In this document: one piece after another, positions 17,412 to 29,221 of the stretch
Position numbering within the stretch: the stretch's first letter is position 1
How the letters are laid out: each line of letters starts with the position of its first letter
DNA from: Bradyrhizobium aeschynomenes
GTDB lineage: Bacteria > Pseudomonadota > Alphaproteobacteria > Rhizobiales > Xanthobacteraceae
DNA length: 64,000 nucleotides
Reading direction: 5' to 3'
Assembly: GCF_013178945.1 (NCBI RefSeq)
Contig: NZ_JABFDM010000002.1
Span: forward strand, 558,001 to 622,000
Translations under genes and position numbers: made by a program
Notes under the pieces: model-generated
Seen by the model: the letters and a program-made list of their open reading frames with translations, nothing else
What the model was told of the DNA's origin: nothing
The model's database searches: none

Positions 17412-17651
17412 AGCTGTGGCTACGCGCCCACACGTTGGGCAGCGGCGGCCTCAAATTTTTGCAAGCGACGGCGTTGACTTCGCTTCGCGCATTTGAGTTA
17501 CTTGAAACCGTTGCGGACATCGGATGTCCGCCAATGGCCGGTCGGCCATTTCACATCAGGCTATGCAGCCCTCGTATTGCGCCGCAAGGCGCAGTCGGGG
17601 GCTTTTTGTTTGGCGCGCGCGACCCTCGCGAACGCAACGGAGACTCGTGCC
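17412..17651 (+). promoter_or_regulatory. Structured leader RNA, probable ANTAR antitermination target
   Basis: 240 bases between the ANTAR gene and the amidase start. In order: a long-range stem CTCAAAT/ATTTGAG (17450-17456 with 17491-17497) enclosing AAGCGA/TCGCTT; a perfect hairpin GCGGACAT/ATGTCCGC (17513-17531); a second hairpin AATGGCC/GGCCATT (17533-17550); a short stem GGCT/AGCC (17559-17570) that uses the left arm of the terminator and so competes with it; then the terminator at 17567-17607. Two adjacent hairpins just before a terminator is the expected layout for ANTAR control, although the loops do not clearly match the classic hexaloop by eye. Confidence 0.65.
17567..17607 (+). 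terminator. Leader (attenuator) terminator before the amidase gene
   Basis: Outer stem AGCCCTCG/CGGGGGCT (one G-U pair) plus an inner hairpin TTGCGCC-GCAA-GGCGCAG, followed directly by TTTTT (17603-17607). It stands 45 bases before the amidase start codon, inside the operon, so it makes sense only as a conditional stop. Confidence 0.75.
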
Positions 17652-18527
17652 TTGACGACGGATGACGACAGCAAACTGCGGATCGCCTGCATCCAGATGC
17701 AGCCGATGGTCGGCGAGTTGGCCACCAACCTCGCCCACAGCCTCGACCTGATCCAACAGGCGGTGGCGCAAGGCGCCAAGCTCGTGGTGCTCCCCGAGCT
17801 CGCCTCCTCCGGCTACGTGTTCAAATCCCGCGAGGAGGCCTTCGCCGCCTCCGAGACCATTCCCGGCGGCCCCGCGGTGACCGCGTGGAGCGAGATCGCA
17901 GCGAAGCACGGCCTGCATCTCGTCGCCGGCATCTGCGAGCGCGAGGGCGACCGGCTCTACAATAGCGCGGTGCTGATCGGCCCGAAGGGCTACATCGGCA
18001 CGTTCCGCAAGGTGCATCTGTGGAACGAGGAGAACCTGTATTTCGAGCCCGGCAATCTCGGCTTCCCCGTCTACCACACCGAGATCGGCCGCATCGGCAT
18101 GGCGATCTGCTACGACGGCTGGTTCCCGGAGAGCTACCGCCTCAACGCGCTGCAGGGCGCCGACATCGTCTGCGTGCCGACCAACTGGGTTCCGATCCCC
18201 GGCCAGGCGCCGGGACGCGAGGCGATGGCCAACATCCTGGCGATGGCGGCCGCCCATTCCAACTCCATCTTCATCGCCTGCGCCGATCGCGTCGGCGTCG
18301 AGCGCGGCCAGCCGTTCGAGGGCCAGAGCCTGATCGTCAGCTACACCGGCTGGCCAGTCGCCGGCCCCGCGAGCCGCGACAAGGAGGAGATCGTGATCGC
18401 CGACGTGGCGCTCGGCGAGGCCCGCCGCGCCCGCAACTGGAACGCCTTCAACCAGGTCCTGCGCGACCGCCGCTCCGACGTCTACGACGAGATGCTCGGC
18501 AGCGACGTCAAGCGCGGCTGGTACTGA
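17652..18527 (+). CDS. Nitrilase-superfamily amidase
   Basis: 291 residues from TTG 17652, chosen because GGAG lies nine bases upstream and the frame upstream of it runs through the leader terminator. The catalytic triad is visible: Glu49 (VVLPELASSGY), Lys120 (TFRKVHLWNEE) and Cys153 (AICYDGWFPE). The enzyme should release ammonia from a small amide, or hydrolyse a related C-N bond, in the cytoplasm. It is shorter than the classic aliphatic amidase AmiE (about 346 residues) and resembles N-carbamoyl/omega-amidase branches, so the substrate is open. Regulation by amide-triggered antitermination is inferred from the genes and leader upstream; the transporter genes follow. Confidence 0.85.
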   Translation: MTTDDDSKLRIACIQMQPMVGELATNLAHSLDLIQQAVAQGAKLVVLPELASSGYVFKSREEAFAASETIPGGPAVTAWSEIAAKHGLHLVAGICEREGDRLYNSAVLIGPKGYIGTFRKVHLWNEENLYFEPGNLGFPVYHTEIGRIGMAICYDGWFPESYRLNALQGADIVCVPTNWVPIPGQAPGREAMANILAMAAAHSNSIFIACADRVGVERGQPFEGQSLIVSYTGWPVAGPASRDKEEIVIADVALGEARRARNWNAFNQVLRDRRSDVYDEMLGSDVKRGWY

Positions 18528-18574
18528 CATCTTCACAACGGTTTCCATTTTCGACCATTCACGGAGGACAATCG

Positions 18575-19735
18575 ATGAACTCACGTTTGCTGACCACCTC
18601 GCTGGCGCTCGCCCTCGCGGCGACGACGCTCTCGCCTGCCTTTGCCGCCGATCCGATCAAGATCGGCGTCCCCGTCGGCCTGTCCGGCGCCAACTCCGTC
18701 GTCGCCCCGTCGGTGGTCCAATCCGCCGAGCTCGCGGTCGAGGAAATCAACGCGAAGGGCGGCGTGCTCGGCCGCAAGCTCGAGCTCGAGGTCGCCGATG
18801 ACGCCTCGGGCGCCGCCGGCGCCCAGAAGGCGTTCGACGCCCTGATCTTCCAGAAGAAGGTCAACGTGCTGATCTCCATGGAGACCAGCGCGGCCCGCAA
18901 TGCCGGCCTGCCGATCGTCGCCCGCGGCAAGACGCCCTACATCTACACCTCGTTCTACGAGGGCAAGTCCTGCAGCCCCTATCTCTATGTCAACGCCTGG
19001 GTGCCGGACCAGCAGGTGCCGCCGATCGTCGACTATTTCAACAAAGAGAAGAAGGCGAAGAACTACTTCTTGATCGGCTCCGACTACGCCTTCGGCCGCG
19101 GCATGCTCGCGTTCACGAAGATGTACATCGAGAAGACCGGTGGCAAAGTCGTCGGCGAGGAATATTTGCCGATGGACGGCTCCGACTGGACCTCGATCAT
19201 CTCCAAGCTCAAGGCGTCCGGCGCCGACGCGCTGATTACCTCCACCGCAGGCGGCGCGCCGAACGTCACCCTGACCAAGCAGCTGCGCGCCGCCGGTGTA
19301 AGCCTGCCCTATGGCAACCTCGCCGTCGACGAGGGTACCGCCAAGGGCATGGGCGCGGATGCCGCCGGCATCTATCTGTCCGCCTCCTATGTCACCGGCA
19401 TCGATACGCCGGCCAACAAGACCTTCCTGGCCTCGATGGCCAAGAAGTTCGGCGCCGAGTTGAAGACCCCGAACGATCTCTCGGTCCCGCAATATGAGGC
19501 CGTCTACGCCTACAAGGCTGCAGTCGAGAAGGCCGGCAGCACCGACCAGGACAAGGTGCTGAAGGCGCTCGCCGAGGTCTCGGTCGATGGTCCGCGCGGC
19601 ACGATCAAGATGGATAAGCAGCGCCACGCGCCGCTGACGATGTATCTCGGCCAGGTCCAGCCCGACGGCAGCGTCAAGGTCATCCAGAGCTTCAAGGACG
19701 TCGATCCCGGCGCGCAGTGCCCGGGCAAATCCTGA
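18575..19735 (+). CDS. ABC transporter substrate-binding protein (branched-chain amino acid/amide type)
   Basis: 386 residues from ATG 18575 after ACGGAGGA. A clear signal peptide (LLTTSLALALAATTLSPAFA, then AD) sends it to the periplasm. The Leu/Ile/Val-binding fold follows (IKIGVPVGLSGANSVVAPS, then YFLIGSDYAFGRGM, then WTSIISKLKASGADALITS). It is related to the cytoplasmic AmiC-like protein upstream but is secreted, so the operon carries one sensing and one transporting version of the same fold. It should capture the amide or a related solute for the permeases encoded next. Confidence 0.9.
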   Translation: MNSRLLTTSLALALAATTLSPAFAADPIKIGVPVGLSGANSVVAPSVVQSAELAVEEINAKGGVLGRKLELEVADDASGAAGAQKAFDALIFQKKVNVLISMETSAARNAGLPIVARGKTPYIYTSFYEGKSCSPYLYVNAWVPDQQVPPIVDYFNKEKKAKNYFLIGSDYAFGRGMLAFTKMYIEKTGGKVVGEEYLPMDGSDWTSIISKLKASGADALITSTAGGAPNVTLTKQLRAAGVSLPYGNLAVDEGTAKGMGADAAGIYLSASYVTGIDTPANKTFLASMAKKFGAELKTPNDLSVPQYEAVYAYKAAVEKAGSTDQDKVLKALAEVSVDGPRGTIKMDKQRHAPLTMYLGQVQPDGSVKVIQSFKDVDPGAQCPGKS

Positions 19736-19811
19736 CCAATTAGATCCTGATCGCGTATGATCCCGCGGGGCGGACGACAGCCCGCCCCGCTTCTCTCAAG
19801 TGGAAGTCACC

Positions 19812-20648
19812 ATGCTGACCGTCGCCCTCGATGCCGTCACGACGGCCGCCATGCTCTTCATCATCGCCGCCGGTCTGCTGATCGTGTTCGGCGTGATGAA
19901 GATCATCAATTTCGCGCACGCCGCCTTCCTGACCGTCGGCGCCTATGCCGCGCTGGTCGGCGCCCACCTGAACCTGCCTTGGTTCCTTGTTCTGCCGCTA
20001 GCTTTCGTCGCCGGCGCTCTCTGTGGCGGCGTCACGGAGATCGTGATCGTCCGCCGTCTCTACAAGCGCCCGCTCGATGCGATCCTCGCCACCTGGGGCC
20101 TCGGCATCGTGCTGGGACAGCTGATCACGCTGATGTTCGGCCGCGAAGTCCAGTTCGTGCAGGCGCCGATTTCAGGCACGGTGCACCTGTTCGGCGCCGA
20201 CTATTCAGCGTATCGGCTCGTGATGATCGTCGCAGCGGTCATTCTCGGTTTGCTCTTCACCGGCCTGCTCAATGGCACACGGCTGGGTCTGTCGACCAAG
20301 GCCGTGATCATGAACGAGATGCTGGCGCAAGGCCTCGGCGTCGACTCTTCGCGCGTCCGTCTCATCACATTCGCACTTGGCAGCGGACTGGCGGCGTTGT
20401 CCGGTGCGCTGATCACGCCTCTGTCGAGCGTCGATCCGAACATGGGCGTACCCTGGCTGATCGGCGCCTTCATGCTGGTCATGGTGTCCGGCGGATCGCT
20501 GCTCGCGCTGGCCGGCTCCTGCGCCGTGCTGGGGACGTTGCAAGTGCTGGTCTCGACCTTCGTCAATCCCATTCTCGGTGGGCTCACGATTGCGATCTGC
20601 GCCGCCATCGTGCTGCGGATCCGGCCGGAGGGTTTTGCCCGTGCCTGA
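19812..20648 (+). CDS. ABC transporter permease, LivH type
   Basis: 278 residues from ATG 19812, with GGAAG five bases upstream; a GTG at 19800 is in frame but overlaps that site. About eight hydrophobic segments, and the LivH-type motif near the start (GLLIVFGVMKIINFAHAAFL) plus RRLYKRPLDAILATWGLG. It forms the membrane channel together with the LivM half of the next gene product. The downstream gene starts eight bases before this stop codon. Confidence 0.9.
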   Translation: MLTVALDAVTTAAMLFIIAAGLLIVFGVMKIINFAHAAFLTVGAYAALVGAHLNLPWFLVLPLAFVAGALCGGVTEIVIVRRLYKRPLDAILATWGLGIVLGQLITLMFGREVQFVQAPISGTVHLFGADYSAYRLVMIVAAVILGLLFTGLLNGTRLGLSTKAVIMNEMLAQGLGVDSSRVRLITFALGSGLAALSGALITPLSSVDPNMGVPWLIGAFMLVMVSGGSLLALAGSCAVLGTLQVLVSTFVNPILGGLTIAICAAIVLRIRPEGFARA

Positions 20649-22455
20649 TGCGCGTCCCCTCGCCTCTTCCACGACGTCTTCAACGAGCCGCGCGATGCCG
20701 CCGCTGATCGTCCCTGCCTTGCTGGTGGCGCTCGCCGCCGCGGTGATCCTCGTCGCGCCGCTGCTGCTCGACACCTATCTCGTGAATATCCTGGTGCGCG
20801 CCTGCTTCGTCGCGATCGCGGCGATCACCGTCGATATCATGTGGGGCTATTGCGGCACGCTGACTTTCGGCCAGTCCGCCTTCTTCGGCATCGGCGCCTA
20901 CGCGCTCGCGATCATGTTCACCGAATATGGCTTCGGCACCTGGCAGATTTTTGCTGCGATCGGCGCCGCGGTCGCCGTTGCTGCGGCCGTTGCCGCCTTC
21001 ACCGGCTGGCTGTCGTTCTATCCCGGCTCGACGCCGCTCTACGCCTCGGTGATCTCGCTGGTGGTGCCGATCGTGCTGGTGCAGATCCTCTACTCCGGCG
21101 GCACGTTCACCGGCTCGTCGAGCGGCCTGGTCGGGTTCGAGAGCTTCGATCTGGAGATCGAGACTTGGCTGCGCCTCGCCGGCCTCGGACTGCTCGCGAC
21201 CGCGGTGCTCGCCCTGGTCGTGATGCGCAGCGACACCGGCCGGCTGTTGTCGGCGCTGCGCGACAACGACTCGCGCTGCACCTATCTCGGCATCGATACA
21301 TCGCGCCTGCGCATCGTCGTGCTGGTCCTGTCAGCGATCGTGTCCGCGCTGGCCGGTTTCTTCTATGCCGGCTTCGGCGCGGTCGCCGCGCCGGAGAATG
21401 CCAGCTTCGCCTTCGGCACCAACCTCGTGATCATGGTCGCGCTCGGCGGCCGCGGCACGGTGATCGGCCCTGTCATCGGCGCGCTGTGCATCGAGGTCGC
21501 CAGCGCCTATCTCGCCAACAGCCTGCCTTACGTCTGGGAGCTGATCGTCGGCCTCGCGCTGATCATTGTGATTTTGGTCTTCCCCGATGGCCTGCTCGGC
21601 GCGGTCATGCGCCTGGTCAAGCGCGGGCGTTCGGCAGTCGCGACGACGATCCTGCAGCCCGCTATAGCCGCCACTGCTGTCAGCAATCCCGACGCCGTCG
21701 CCATCGAAGTGCGCGCGCTCGGCAAGCATTACGGCAGTCTTGCCGTGCTGGACGGCGTGCAGTTCACGGCGTATCGCGGCGAACTGCTGAGCCTGGTCGG
21801 TCCCAACGGCGCCGGCAAGACCACCTTGATCCGCTGTTTGTCCGACGGCCGTGAGCGCTCGACCGGCAACGTCGCGATCGCCGGCCACGACATCGCCCGA
21901 CTGCCGCCGGATCGCGTCGTGCGTTTCGGCCTGGGGCGCAAGTTTCAGACAGCATCGGTGTTCGAGACGCTAACGGTCGCCGAATGCCTGCGGGTGGCGC
22001 GGACGCATGCCGATCCGCCGGCGCTGACATCGCGCTCCGCCACGCTGGCGCTGCCGCCCGCGGCGATGTCGGTCGTCGAACGCTCCGGGCTCGGCGAACG
22101 GCTCGACGAAGAAGCGCGCAATCTCAGCCATGGGCTGAAGCAGGCGCTCGAGCTCGCGATGGTGTTGTCGCTCGAGCCCGACGTGCTGTTGCTCGACGAG
22201 CCGACCGCCGGCCTGACCCGCGCCGAGCGGCAGGGGTTTGCCGACATCCTGACCACCCTCGCCCGCCGCGACCGCCTCTGCATTCTCCTGGTCGAGCACG
22301 ATCTCGATTTCGTCCGCGAGATCTCCTCGCGCATCATCGTCTTGCACCAGGGCCGGCTCGCGCTCGACGGCTCGGTTGACGAGGTGGTCAACAGCGAGCT
22401 CGTCCGCGAGATCTACACCGGCCAGCACGTGTCGCATGCGGAGGTGCCGGCATGA
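20641..22455 (+). CDS. Fused ABC permease (LivM type) and ATPase (LivG type)
   Basis: 604 residues from GTG 20641, overlapping the LivH stop by eight bases; ATG 20695 is an alternative. Residues about 20-335 are a LivM-type permease with many membrane segments (WGYCGTLTFGQSAFFGIGAY is characteristic). After a linker, residues about 360-600 form the nucleotide-binding domain: Walker A GPNGAGKT at 387-394, a signature-like LSHGLKQ, and Walker B DVLLLDEP at about 514-521, then a switch His in LVEHDLDF. Permease-ATPase fusions of this kind are known in some urea/amide-type Liv systems. It should import the amide substrate with LivH, LivF and the binding protein. Confidence 0.9.
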   Translation: MPDARPLASSTTSSTSRAMPPLIVPALLVALAAAVILVAPLLLDTYLVNILVRACFVAIAAITVDIMWGYCGTLTFGQSAFFGIGAYALAIMFTEYGFGTWQIFAAIGAAVAVAAAVAAFTGWLSFYPGSTPLYASVISLVVPIVLVQILYSGGTFTGSSSGLVGFESFDLEIETWLRLAGLGLLATAVLALVVMRSDTGRLLSALRDNDSRCTYLGIDTSRLRIVVLVLSAIVSALAGFFYAGFGAVAAPENASFAFGTNLVIMVALGGRGTVIGPVIGALCIEVASAYLANSLPYVWELIVGLALIIVILVFPDGLLGAVMRLVKRGRSAVATTILQPAIAATAVSNPDAVAIEVRALGKHYGSLAVLDGVQFTAYRGELLSLVGPNGAGKTTLIRCLSDGRERSTGNVAIAGHDIARLPPDRVVRFGLGRKFQTASVFETLTVAECLRVARTHADPPALTSRSATLALPPAAMSVVERSGLGERLDEEARNLSHGLKQALELAMVLSLEPDVLLLDEPTAGLTRAERQGFADILTTLARRDRLCILLVEHDLDFVREISSRIIVLHQGRLALDGSVDEVVNSELVREIYTGQHVSHAEVPA

Positions 22456-23149
22456 GCACGATGCTGGAAGTCAAAGAACTCGCGAGCGGCTATGGCTCCT
22501 CAGAGGTCATCAGCAATGTCGGTTTCGCGCTGGCGAAGGCGGAGACGCTGGCCATCGTCGGCAAGAACGGCATGGGCAAGACGTCGCTGCTCAAGGCCAT
22601 TCTCGGCTTCCTGCCGGCCTGGCGCGGCAGCGTGAGGCTCGCCGGCAAGGACGTGACGCGGGTGGCCCCGCATCTGAAGCGCAAGATGGGGCTCGTCTAC
22701 GTGCCGCAGGAGCATGCGCTGTTCCAGGACTTGTCGGTGCGCGACAATCTCAGGCTCGGGCTGCTGTCGGACAAGGACATCGACGCCCGCTTCGAGCAGG
22801 TCGGCGGCTGGTTTCCTGTGCTGACCAAGCGGCTCGGCCAGCGCGCGGGAACATTGTCGGGCGGCGAGCAGAAGATGCTGATCGTGGCCCGCGCGCTGAT
22901 GGCGAAGCCCGGCGTGCTGCTGCTGGACGAGGTCACCGAAGGCTTGCAGCCCTCCGTGGTCGACCGTTTGTCCGAGGTGCTGGTCCGCGTCCGCCGCGAG
23001 ATCGGCACCTCCATGATCGTCGTCGAGCAGCATCTGCCATTCGCGCTTTCGATCAGCGATCGCTACCTCGTGTTCAAGCGCGGCGAGATCGTCGACGCCG
23101 CCAATGTCGATACCGATGCCGCGGCGCGGATCGACGAGCATATGCGCAT

Positions 23150-23153
<4 letters not shown>
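22452..23153 (+). CDS. ABC transporter ATP-binding protein, LivF type
   Basis: 233 residues, coupled to the fusion gene by an ATGA overlap. Walker A GKNGMGKTS, signature LSGGEQKM, Walker B GVLLLDEVTEGLQP and switch His in VVEQHLPF are all present. In LivF proteins the residue after LLLDE is usually Pro; here it is Val (LLLDEVTEG), a small variation also seen in UrtE-like members. It is the last gene of the amide operon, and its stop overlaps the convergent RND gene by four bases. Confidence 0.9.
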
Positions 23154-26272
<3,119 letters not shown>

Positions 26273-26313
26273 CAGGTCGGAACTTTCAGAACGTCGGGCG
26301 GGCGGATGGCATC

Positions 26314-27561
26314 TCAGCTGCCCGACGCGGCACGGTCGATGAACAGGCTGCCTTTGGTCACGATCTGCTCGCCCGCGCTCAAATTGCTTTCGACCGCGAC
26401 CTGGTCGCCATTGATCAAGCCGACCTTGATCTTGCGAAGCTCGATCGACTTGTCGGGCCGGGCGACCCAGACGCGAACCTGGTTGCCTTCATAGATCAGC
26501 GCCTGCCGGGGAACCGCGACGGCTGGCTGCTCGCCAGGCGAATAGATCGTGACGTTGGCGAACATCTCGGGCTTCAGCAGGCCGTCCTTGTTATCGATGG
26601 TGGCACGCACCAGAAGTCGCCGCGTCGCAGGATCGATCGAGGTGGCCACATAGTTGATGCTGGCCTTCAGCGGACGGCCGGGCAGCGCCAGCACGTTGAC
26701 GAGAATCTCCTCGCCGATGTTCACCAGCGCCGCATCGCTCTCGCGGACGAAGGCGGTCAGCCACACCGTCGAGAGATCGCCGATGACGAACACCGGATCG
26801 CTCGCGCCGGAGTTGACGTACTGACCGGGACCGACCTTGCGCTGCACGACCGTGCCGCCGATCGGCGCGTGGATCGTGATCTCCCGGTCGATCGCGCCCT
26901 TGCTCTGAAAGTCGGTGATCGCGGCATCGGTGAAGCCGAGAATGCGCAACTTGTTGCGCGCGGCCTCGAGCGCCGTTTGCGACGACCGCATGTCGTTCTG
27001 AGCCTGAACGGATGTCGCCTCGGCCTGCTGGAAATCCTTCAGCGGAATTGCCCGGCCTTCGAACAGGTCCTTGGCCCGCTTGTACTGGATGTCGGCGAGA
27101 TCGAGGGCGGACTTCGCCTTGTTCATCGCCGTGATGGCGGCCATGAAATCGTTCTGGGCCTGCACGGTGTCGGCGGCCTCGATCACGAACAGCGGCTGGC
27201 CCTGGCGCACGGTCTCACCGGGCCGGGCGAGCAGCTTGGTGACGCGGCCGGCATAGGGAGAGAACACCGGCGTCGAGCGATCTTCGTCGACGGCAACCTT
27301 GCCCTCGGTGATGTGCTCGGCGCGGAATATCTTTTCGCAGACCGGCTCGATCGTCAGCGTCGCCCATTCGGCCGCCGACGGGGTGAAGGTGGTGCCGTTG
27401 CGCTTGGACTGGCTGGAGAGCTCGATGTTGTCCTTCGCCGGCGAGGAGCCCAGCTTTGTGTAGCCATAGCCGCCTGCTCCGGCGATCGCCAGAGTGGCCA
27501 AGCCCATCACCAGCCGCTTGGTGCTGATCATCTGCGGAAGTGGGTTCGTGTCAGACGCCAT
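26314..27561 (-). CDS. RND efflux periplasmic adaptor (membrane fusion protein)
   Basis: 415 residues. An N-terminal membrane anchor (LVMGLATLAIAGAGGYGY) is followed by the adaptor layout: beta-barrel and lipoyl half (YAGRVTKLLARPGETVRQGQ), a long helical hairpin (about 130-200), the second lipoyl half (IHAPIGGTVVQRKVGPGQYV) and the membrane-proximal domain. It links the RND pump to an outer-membrane channel. First gene of a two-gene operon. No His-rich N-terminal metal-binding region of the CusB/CzcB kind is obvious. ATG 27531 is a possible later start. Confidence 0.88.
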   Translation of the reverse strand: MASDTNPLPQMISTKRLVMGLATLAIAGAGGYGYTKLGSSPAKDNIELSSQSKRNGTTFTPSAAEWATLTIEPVCEKIFRAEHITEGKVAVDEDRSTPVFSPYAGRVTKLLARPGETVRQGQPLFVIEAADTVQAQNDFMAAITAMNKAKSALDLADIQYKRAKDLFEGRAIPLKDFQQAEATSVQAQNDMRSSQTALEAARNKLRILGFTDAAITDFQSKGAIDREITIHAPIGGTVVQRKVGPGQYVNSGASDPVFVIGDLSTVWLTAFVRESDAALVNIGEEILVNVLALPGRPLKASINYVATSIDPATRRLLVRATIDNKDGLLKPEMFANVTIYSPGEQPAVAVPRQALIYEGNQVRVWVARPDKSIELRKIKVGLINGDQVAVESNLSAGEQIVTKGSLFIDRAASGS

Positions 27562-28391
27562 GGCTCGTTTGATCCGTCGACGATTCCGGCATTGGCGGGC
27601 TCATCGTTGCGCTAATAGTGCGGAACTGGAGCTTTAAACAACCTAAAAATCGCCCAACTCGCCTCTGTTTTGCTTTAAAAATTTGAAACTTCAATGATGG
27701 CCGTTCAGCTTGCATTCAGCTCGTTCTTGGCAATCGCTGATTTCTTCGCGACGCACCATGATGTCATCCCGCTGTCATGAATCCCGCGGACGATGTCGGG
27801 GCTTCACAAGCCAACCGTTGCGGGTAAGCGCCTACTCCTGGGCTCGAACCACGTTCCCCACCTGCCGCGTCTCCGAGCGATCGCAATCCTCGAGACATTC
27901 GAACGCAGCCTCGCGGCGCGGATGCGCCCGAGTTGTGCGGATCGTTTCACCCTCTCGTGAGGAGGGCGCAGGGAAGGCCAGGCGTCGACTGACGCCTGCG
28001 GCCCGCCTGCGAAAAGAATGCAGGCGGCAGGTACCACAGGTGCAGCCGAGATCACCCGGCCTTCCCTGCGCGATGGTTTTCACGCTTATGGCGCGCTCTC
28101 CCCGGTGTCCGGCTCGTTAGCCACCGTCGTCCTGCGGGATCATCACCCGCGGACTTGGCGCCAGCATCGGGGCGCCAGGACCACGCGCTTTCGCGTCCGC
28201 GTCATGCCGTTCGTCCACGCAGCCAGGCTACGCTGCGGCATGTACACAGCCATCGCTCCCCGCCCCGCGTGTCGTGACGATCGCGCGCTACGCCCCTTCT
28301 CGATGGAGCGGGATACGCAGGAATAGATCACAAATTCTGAAAAAAAGAAAGTCTTTTTTTTTTGCGAGAGCGCGGTCGGGCCGACGGCACG
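27562..28391. other. 830-bp gene-free region with long repeat copy 2
   Basis: The left 220 bases are A/T-richer and should carry the promoter of the RND adaptor gene. The rest is the inverted copy of the long repeated element, then a run of A and T (28338-28365, AAAAAAAGAAAG then TTTTTTTTTT) that could fold as a weak hairpin. No gene, tRNA or insertion-sequence end is visible. Confidence 0.6.
27880..28310 (-). repeat. Long repeated element, copy 2 (inverted relative to copy 1)
   Basis: Read on the minus strand it aligns by eye with 15060-15500 (GGGGCGTAGCG...ATCGTCACGACACG, GCGTGGTCCTGGC, GAGAGCGCGCCATAAGCGTG, CGCGCAGGGAAGGCCGGG, CCTGTGGTACCTGCCGCC, GCAGGCGGGCCGCAGGCGTC). It holds an inner palindrome CCGCCTGC...GCAGGCGG. 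The two copies bracket the amide operon and the RND operon. Confidence 0.7.
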
Positions 28392-29120
28392 TCATGCTGC
28401 CGGCGTCAGCGACCTCACCGAAAGCTCACTGCGCGCCGTCGGCTCGCTGACGTATCGCCCGATGGCTTGCGCAAGGAGCGTGGCATCCATCAGGTACTGC
28501 TGGGCCGGAATGGCGATGTGAGCTCCGAGGAGAGCTTCGGATCTGGCGATCTGCTTGAGAGCATCGACATGCTTTTCGGGCGGCGTCACCACGACGATGT
28601 CGGGTTGATGCAGCCGGATGCACAGGAAGGGATTGCGGTTCATCTCGGCCACGGCCAGCCCCGCAATGTTGTCGAACGCCACGACATAAGAAAATCCGCG
28701 ATGACCGAACGTGATCCCGGACGCGTCGAACTGGATGTAGGTGCTCGGCAGCCAGCCGACCAGCACGGCGGCCAGCAGGTAGCATCCGAAGATCAGGGAC
28801 GCGATCGACAGACCTCGAAACACGATACCGTAGGACCAGCCGAACACCGTCAATATCACGCCGAGAGCTGCAAGCCAGGCTCCGAGACCGCCGATCAGCA
28901 TGCGCGAGGGGCGAATGGGAACGCCGCCGGAAATCATGACCCGCTCGGCCTTCGGCGCGGAGCGCCATTTGCGCAGGATGACGCTGCCCGCGAAGACGGC
29001 GCCAGATCCGAAAAACGCGATCGTGACGATTCCGACGTCGGGCTTGGAGGGCAGCATGAGCACGCCAATGACGACGAACGCCATGTTCAGCAGGAAGAGA
29101 GACCGGTCGGAAAGCTGCAT
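28392..29120 (-). CDS. Membrane protein of unknown function
   Basis: 242 residues from ATG 29120. Four hydrophobic segments are visible: two near the N-terminus (SLFLLNMAFVVIGVLMLP, VTIAFFGSGAVFAGSVIL) and two mid-protein (MLIGGLGAWLAALGVILTVF, LSIASLIFGCYLLAAVLVGW). The C-terminal 110 residues are soluble (ITFGHRGFSYVVAFDNIAGL, then IVVVTPPEKHVDAL), with strand-rich spacing like a PH-type domain. I do not recognise the family. No good ribosome site precedes the ATG, so the start is uncertain; the frame continues far upstream into dnaE2 antisense territory and the longer version is not believed. Confidence 0.6.
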   Translation of the reverse strand: MQLSDRSLFLLNMAFVVIGVLMLPSKPDVGIVTIAFFGSGAVFAGSVILRKWRSAPKAERVMISGGVPIRPSRMLIGGLGAWLAALGVILTVFGWSYGIVFRGLSIASLIFGCYLLAAVLVGWLPSTYIQFDASGITFGHRGFSYVVAFDNIAGLAVAEMNRNPFLCIRLHQPDIVVVTPPEKHVDALKQIARSEALLGAHIAIPAQQYLMDATLLAQAIGRYVSEPTARSELSVRSLTPAA

Positions 29121-29221
29121 GGTGAAAGCTTGGTCGCGGAGGAAAGGAACGACGAAGTGATAGCCCGACGATGAAGGCCGCAAGATGTCGTCGGCCCCGT
29201 TGCGGACTGCCTCGGGAAACG

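Noticed and set aside
28320..28370. Poly-A/poly-T stretch as a strong terminator for the gene at 28392
   Set aside because: The stem would be almost entirely A-T with a short loop; it is too weak to call with confidence.
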